Part shown: positions 6,523-9,316 of the stretch, piece by piece
Position numbering within the stretch: position 1 is the first letter of the stretch
Layout of the letters: the number at the start of each line of letters is the position of its first letter
DNA from: Flavobacteriales bacterium UBA4011
GTDB taxonomy: Bacteria; Bacteroidota; Bacteroidia; Flavobacteriales_D; Crocinitomicaceae
Direction of reading: 5' to 3'
Assembly: GCA_002384725.1 (NCBI GenBank)
Contig: DGBF01000140.1
Coordinates: forward strand, 1,079 to 10,394
DNA: 9,316 bases
The notes under the pieces: generated by a model
Database searches by the model: none
What the model saw: the letters and a program-made list of their open reading frames with translations, nothing else
Told to the model about the DNA's origin: nothing
Position numbers and translations under genes: made by a program

Positions 6523-6969
6523 ATGGACAAGAAAAGTATCATTGATCGGCTGAATGAGATCGTTTTGGAAAGAATAAATGAGTCTGTGACGGAGATAAAT
6601 TCTATCAACGACTCAAAGGCGAATGAAACCAAAAGTAGTGCTGGCGACAAGTACGAGACGGGAATGGCCATGCTTCAGATGGAGGAACAAAAAGCAAATG
6701 TTCAACTCGCAAAGGCGAAAGAACTTCAGAAAACTCTTTCTATGATTGATCCTACAGAAAAACAGGATTCAGCACAACTAGGAAGTTTAGTTGAAACTTC
6801 TAACGGAAACTATTTCATTTCCATTGGTTTGGGGCAAATTGAAATAGGAGGTAAGAGCATCTTCGTTCTGTCAATTGCTAGTCCTGTTGGTCTTCAAATG
6901 AAAGGTAAAAAAGCTGGTGATGTATTTCAGTTCAATGGTAATACTATTGAAATAATTAAAGTGCATTAA
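6523..6969 (+). CDS. GreA/GreB-like protein (coiled coil plus FKBP-like C-terminal domain)
   Basis: Gre factors enter the RNA polymerase secondary channel and stimulate transcript cleavage in stalled complexes. This 148-residue protein has a helical N-terminal half (1-75) with a turn near KSSAGDKYETGMAMLQME (37-54); D42 and E45 sit where the acidic tip of a Gre coiled coil would be. The C-terminal half (about 85-147) resembles the Gre C-terminal domain: GSLVETSNGNYFISIGLG, then IASPVGLQMKGKKAGDVFQF, compared with the Gre 'SPLARALIGK-GD' pattern. Relatives in Flavobacteriia are, as I recall, often mislabelled '3-oxoacyl-ACP synthase'; nothing here supports that activity. The ATG at 6523 is preferred over an in-frame TTG at 6514 because the TTG lies inside the promoter element. 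A shared terminator overlaps the stop. Family is likely; function is inferred. Confidence 0.78.
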   Translation: MDKKSIIDRLNEIVLERINESVTEINSINDSKANETKSSAGDKYETGMAMLQMEEQKANVQLAKAKELQKTLSMIDPTEKQDSAQLGSLVETSNGNYFISIGLGQIEIGGKSIFVLSIASPVGLQMKGKKAGDVFQFNGNTIEIIKVH

Positions 6970-7003
6970 AAAGGTTGTGCCTGTTTTCTAAGCACAACCT
7001 TTT
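6969..7003. terminator. Bidirectional intrinsic terminator
   Basis: AAAAGGTTGTGC (6969-6980) pairs perfectly with GCACAACCTTTT (6992-7003) over 12 bp around an 11-nt loop. The A/T ends give a U-tract in both directions, so it can end the Gre-like transcript (its first bases overlap the TAA stop) and the sigma/beta-barrel transcript arriving from the right. Confidence 0.92.
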
Positions 7004-7034
7004 ATTCGTAATCAAGTAGTAGAAAGGAATTTCT

Positions 7035-8564
7035 TTATAACCTCACCCCAATTCCAAAAGTCGTACCAAAACCGCCATATTTACGATTCATCTCTGGACT
7101 TTCGATTAGGAAATTGATATTGTTTCTGAAATATGGGCAGACAAAAACATGCCAGTTTCCAAAGTCACGGCGCAATTCCGTCGAAATCACATAGGACATT
7201 CCGAAGTTTCGTTCGGTGACTTCAAACGGATTATTTCCATTTTGATCTACATAAATACCGGTTCTTCGCGCCATTGCAAATTCGAAATTAAGGCCAACTC
7301 GTGGTATGAATTTCCATTTATTCTTACCAAAGACATATCCAAACTTCAATGGAATAGAGAATTGACTGTAGGTATTGGTAACGTTGTAATTCTTCGTGGA
7401 GGCAACGGTTATGATATTCGTATCAATTTGGGTGAAAGGGATGGAATCAATGACTTGTCCGTTCGAATCTAAAATGTACTGATAAAAGGTATTAATATCA
7501 AAAGTCATTTCGTTCGACGTCTGTGTTTCGGTAAATGCACTTTTGTCTCCCCAATGGTAATATTCTGCGCCCGATCCAATGCACAAATCTCTCAAATATA
7601 CATTCAAGGCAAAACCAAAATTAGGCGTTGTCAACGCAGTTTCTTTCGATTTTAATAATTCCGGATACGTGTCAAATGGACTTTCGATTTTCGGTCGAAC
7701 CATCATGAAACCTCCAAAAGCTTGTATTTCGAATCGACTTTTCTTTCCTTCGTCTTTTAATTTTGTTGTTTTAGTTGGATTTTGAAGTGACGAGTCTATG
7801 TAAATGATAGAATCTCTAATAACCAAAGAATCACGAATAACCACCGAATCGATTATCACATATCGGATTCTTCTCAAAGTATCATCAACGAAAGAAAGGT
7901 TGGTCGCATCGGTCAAGAATTGTCTTCTCTGTCCGTTGAATGCACCAAATTGTGGATCTTGCGTCAAAAACTTGCGAACAATGTTGTTGGCGCCCAAATA
8001 GACTAAAAGTTGTTCTTCCCTGTTGTCCAAGGTCCGATCGCCAGAATTAGTTGGATCTGGACTCGAATTTCGAGGACCAGAAGATGCCATTAAATTACTT
8101 TGATTCGCTAGTTTGATGGAATCTTCAACTCGTTTGAAATTCGTTTCCACCTCTTTTTTCATAGCGGAAAGCTTTTTTTGATTTTCAGGCTGAAAGGCCT
8201 TAGCCGCTTTTTTAAAGGTAGAAGCCGCAACGAACGTTTCTTTGTCATCGGCATTCTTTACTTTGACGAACAAGGCTTCAGAATTAGCGAATTTACGTGT
8301 GGTGATTTTGTTTTCCGTTTTAATAGCCGAATGTAACTTAGGTGTTGTTTCCGTTTCTTCCAACATGAAATATCCAGTGGTTGCCATACCTACCACAAGG
8401 ATAGAAGATAACCAAAACCAAAACCCTGGAATGCGTTTGCTCGCAAGAATAGGAGTATCTAATTTGTTTTCCAAATCAGCCAAGAAAGCAACAGGGACCT
8501 CGAAAGATCGTTCGCCTAATTTTTCTTTAAAAAGTTTGTCGATATGGTTTTTATTATCGCTCAT
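7035..8564 (-). CDS. Anti-sigma-like transmembrane protein with C-terminal outer-membrane beta-barrel
   Basis: This 509-residue protein is not one I can name. Seen in order: a short charged N-terminus (1-46; IDKLFKEKLGE, then FEVPVAFLADLENKL) typical of the cytoplasmic part of small Bacteroidota anti-sigma-like proteins; one hydrophobic helix (about 48-67); a helical, lysine-rich stretch (about 108-155); a polar, probably disordered stretch (about 156-182); four six-residue repeats (237-260); and from about 277 to the C-terminus alternating beta strands with glycine and aromatic residues (FEIQAFGGFMMV, FSIPLKFGYVFG, FIPRVGLNFEFA, FGTTFGIGVRL), matching an outer-membrane beta-barrel. It starts inside the stop codon of the sigma gene (TAATG), so translation is coupled. 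I infer an anti-sigma/sensor spanning the envelope. Alternatively the N-terminal helix is only a membrane anchor and the barrel-like domain is periplasmic. Confidence 0.8.
   Translation of the reverse strand: MSDNKNHIDKLFKEKLGERSFEVPVAFLADLENKLDTPILASKRIPGFWFWLSSILVVGMATTGYFMLEETETTPKLHSAIKTENKITTRKFANSEALFVKVKNADDKETFVAASTFKKAAKAFQPENQKKLSAMKKEVETNFKRVEDSIKLANQSNLMASSGPRNSSPDPTNSGDRTLDNREEQLLVYLGANNIVRKFLTQDPQFGAFNGQRRQFLTDATNLSFVDDTLRRIRYVIIDSVVIRDSLVIRDSIIYIDSSLQNPTKTTKLKDEGKKSRFEIQAFGGFMMVRPKIESPFDTYPELLKSKETALTTPNFGFALNVYLRDLCIGSGAEYYHWGDKSAFTETQTSNEMTFDINTFYQYILDSNGQVIDSIPFTQIDTNIITVASTKNYNVTNTYSQFSIPLKFGYVFGKNKWKFIPRVGLNFEFAMARRTGIYVDQNGNNPFEVTERNFGMSYVISTELRRDFGNWHVFVCPYFRNNINFLIESPEMNRKYGGFGTTFGIGVRL
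7785..7856 (-). repeat. Four tandem hexapeptide (18-bp) repeats in the linker
   Basis: Residues 237-260 of the beta-barrel protein divide into IIDSVV, IRDSLV, IRDSII and YIDSSL, pattern x-x-D-S-x-x with hydrophobic flanks. At DNA level the 18-bp unit is clearest in the two middle copies. Similar DT/DS repeats between membrane anchors and periplasmic or outer-membrane domains are common in Bacteroidota (from memory); they probably form an extended strand or spacer. Confidence 0.75.
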
Positions 8565-9112
8565 TATTTCGTTTCCATTTCCGGCGCCATCAATACCCGC
8601 AATTTTTTTCTTGCTTCTTTAATGTGCCATTTCACTGTTTCGTATTTTATATTTAGTTCTTTCTGAATTTCTTTGGTTGAATATCCATCAATTGCGTGCA
8701 TATTAAAAACCACCTTCGTTGCATGTGGAAGCTGATGTAATATTCGCTCGAGTTCTTCGGCTTCAATCTTTTCGTCAATGGAATTCTCAACAGTGGATTC
8801 TTGTTTCAGTTCATTTTCAGCGTCAAATTGAAACAGTTCTTTGTAATTTTTCTCTTTTCTAAATTGATCAATAACCTCGTTTTGTCCAATTCTTTTCGCC
8901 CAAGAAAAAAATGAACTACCCACTTTGTATTGGTCTATTTTCGTAATAATCTTCATGAAAGAATTGTTGACTATCGTCATTTGGTCCTCTTCATTATTAT
9001 TGTAACGCACCGCAACACTCATGAGAACAGAAAAAGTTTCATTATAAAGCGCAAGGATGGTCTTCCGATCACTCTTCCTAATCTGTTCTATGAGAGGTTC
9101 ATTAATATCCAA
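8564..9112 (-). CDS. ECF-type RNA polymerase sigma factor
   Basis: This 182-residue protein has the two-domain ECF layout. Sigma region 2 spans about 10-88 (ILALYNETFSVLMSVAVRY; SFFSWAKRIGQNEVIDQFRKEK for core binding and -10 recognition). An acidic linker follows (about 95-120). Sigma region 4 spans about 121-172 (LPHATKVVFNMHAIDGYSTKEIQKELNIKYETVKWHIKEARKKLR), with a helix-turn-helix for the -35 element. There is no region 1.1 or 3. The start is taken as TTG: an in-frame stop lies 4 codons upstream, no ATG or GTG lies between, and the next ATG (residue 31) would cut into region 2. Its stop overlaps the start of the anti-sigma-like beta-barrel gene by one base, the classic sigma/anti-sigma arrangement. 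An ECF-like promoter lies just upstream. The target genes are unknown. Confidence 0.9.
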   Translation of the reverse strand: MDINEPLIEQIRKSDRKTILALYNETFSVLMSVAVRYNNNEEDQMTIVNNSFMKIITKIDQYKVGSSFFSWAKRIGQNEVIDQFRKEKNYKELFQFDAENELKQESTVENSIDEKIEAEELERILHQLPHATKVVFNMHAIDGYSTKEIQKELNIKYETVKWHIKEARKKLRVLMAPEMETK

Positions 9113-9153
9113 AGTGCGCCCTTACGTTGTAAATCTGTTTAATCTAATTCAAT

Positions 9154-9180
9154 GACGAAAGCTTTCCTCTCTTAGTTTCA
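9154..9180 (-). promoter_or_regulatory. ECF-type promoter, probable autoregulation of the sigma operon
   Basis: On the minus strand TGAAAC (9180-9175) is followed after exactly 17 nt by CGTC (9157-9154). This matches the general ECF pattern, an AAC-containing -35 and a CGTC/CGTA -10 about 16-17 nt apart, as known for Bacillus SigM and SigW targets. The transcript would start near 9147, about 35 nt before the TTG. A perfect palindrome GAAAGCTTTC (9157-9166) touches the -10 element. No TAnnTTTG housekeeping element is visible in this gap. Confidence 0.6.
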
Positions 9181-9219
9181 TCGTGAATCATTAATAAGAA
9201 CGTACGTAAATAAGCTATT

Positions 9220-9226
9220 GGGGGGG
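9220..9226. repeat. Run of seven G upstream of the sigma operon
   Basis: Seven consecutive G stand out in this AT-rich gap, about 40 nt upstream of the ECF-type promoter. Such homopolymers can change length by replication slippage. The rest of 9113-9316 is AT-rich with many stops in all frames and an ACGTACGT palindrome at 9200-9207; I see no supported gene in it. Confidence 0.6.
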
Positions 9227-9316
9227 TGAGTTAGGTGATATACATTTTAAACTTATTTCAATACCATAAATTAGATCAACTTTTCAGTCCTTTGTAAAAC
9301 GTCAGCCTAATGTTTA

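Noticed and set aside
7021..7034. AGAAA-GGAA-TTTCT small hairpin just after the beta-barrel stop.
   Set aside because: A 5-bp A/T-rich stem is weak, and the 12-bp terminator next to it explains termination.
8242..8622. Plus-strand open frame of 126 codons opposite the sigma/anti-sigma junction.
   Set aside because: It is antisense to two well-supported coupled genes, and its apparent hydrophobic stretches mirror their codons.
9122..9132. TTAC-GTT-GTAA inverted repeat close to the sigma start.
   Set aside because: A 4-bp stem with a 3-nt loop is too short to claim as an operator or leader structure.
9276..9314. Minus-strand open stretch from the right edge ending in a TGA, reading NIRLTFYKGLKS, possibly the tail of another gene.
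   Set aside because: Only 12 codons are visible, which is expected by chance; no motif supports it.
1..9316. Search by eye for CRISPR arrays, tRNA or rRNA genes, insertion sequences, toxin-antitoxin or defence genes.
   Set aside because: No spaced direct repeats, tRNA-like folds, transposase motifs or defence domains were seen.

Overview
The window looks like part of a Bacteroidota chromosome, most likely class Flavobacteriia (possibly near Crocinitomicaceae; the family is a guess). The evidence is AT-rich DNA, almost no Shine-Dalgarno sequences before the starts, several candidate promoters of the Bacteroidota TAnnTTTG type, a Gre-like small protein of a flavobacterial kind, and a sigma-factor operon encoding an outer-membrane beta-barrel protein.

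Layout. Positions 1-831 are read leftwards: rplS (ribosomal protein L19), a strong hairpin terminator, and the 5' part of a membrane-anchored GH25 muramidase that runs off the left edge. A divergent gap (832-996) separates these from a rightward pair: a TPR lipoprotein and, 5 nt downstream, an M14-type succinylglutamate desuccinylase/aspartoacylase-like amidohydrolase. A 126-nt gap holds a degenerate 7-bp repeat and a candidate promoter. It is followed by panB (pantothenate/CoA synthesis) and, 3 nt later, an RluA-family pseudouridine synthase. A convergent gap (4371-4515) carries a degenerate 9-bp 'GCAAAG' repeat.

The leftward pair trhO (tRNA U34 hydroxylation) and lgt (lipoprotein lipidation) follows. 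A short divergent promoter region comes next, then a Gre-factor-like protein that may be translated from a leaderless mRNA. A 12-bp bidirectional terminator closes both that gene and the convergent operon to its right.

The right end (7035-9180, leftward) is the most interesting part. An ECF-type sigma factor overlaps by one base (TAATG) with a 509-residue protein. That protein joins a short anti-sigma-like cytoplasmic segment, one transmembrane helix, a long periplasmic linker with four six-residue repeats, and a C-terminal outer-membrane beta-barrel. Upstream lies a TGAAAC-N17-CGTC element that closely resembles promoters read by ECF sigma factors, which suggests autoregulation. Further upstream is a run of seven G. 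I read this as a possible one-protein trans-envelope sensor/anti-sigma with its sigma factor. The rest is mostly housekeeping: translation and RNA modification (rplS, rluA-like, trhO), transcription (Gre-like), vitamin synthesis (panB) and envelope biogenesis (lgt, GH25, TPR lipoprotein). No rRNA, tRNA, CRISPR array or intact insertion sequence was seen.
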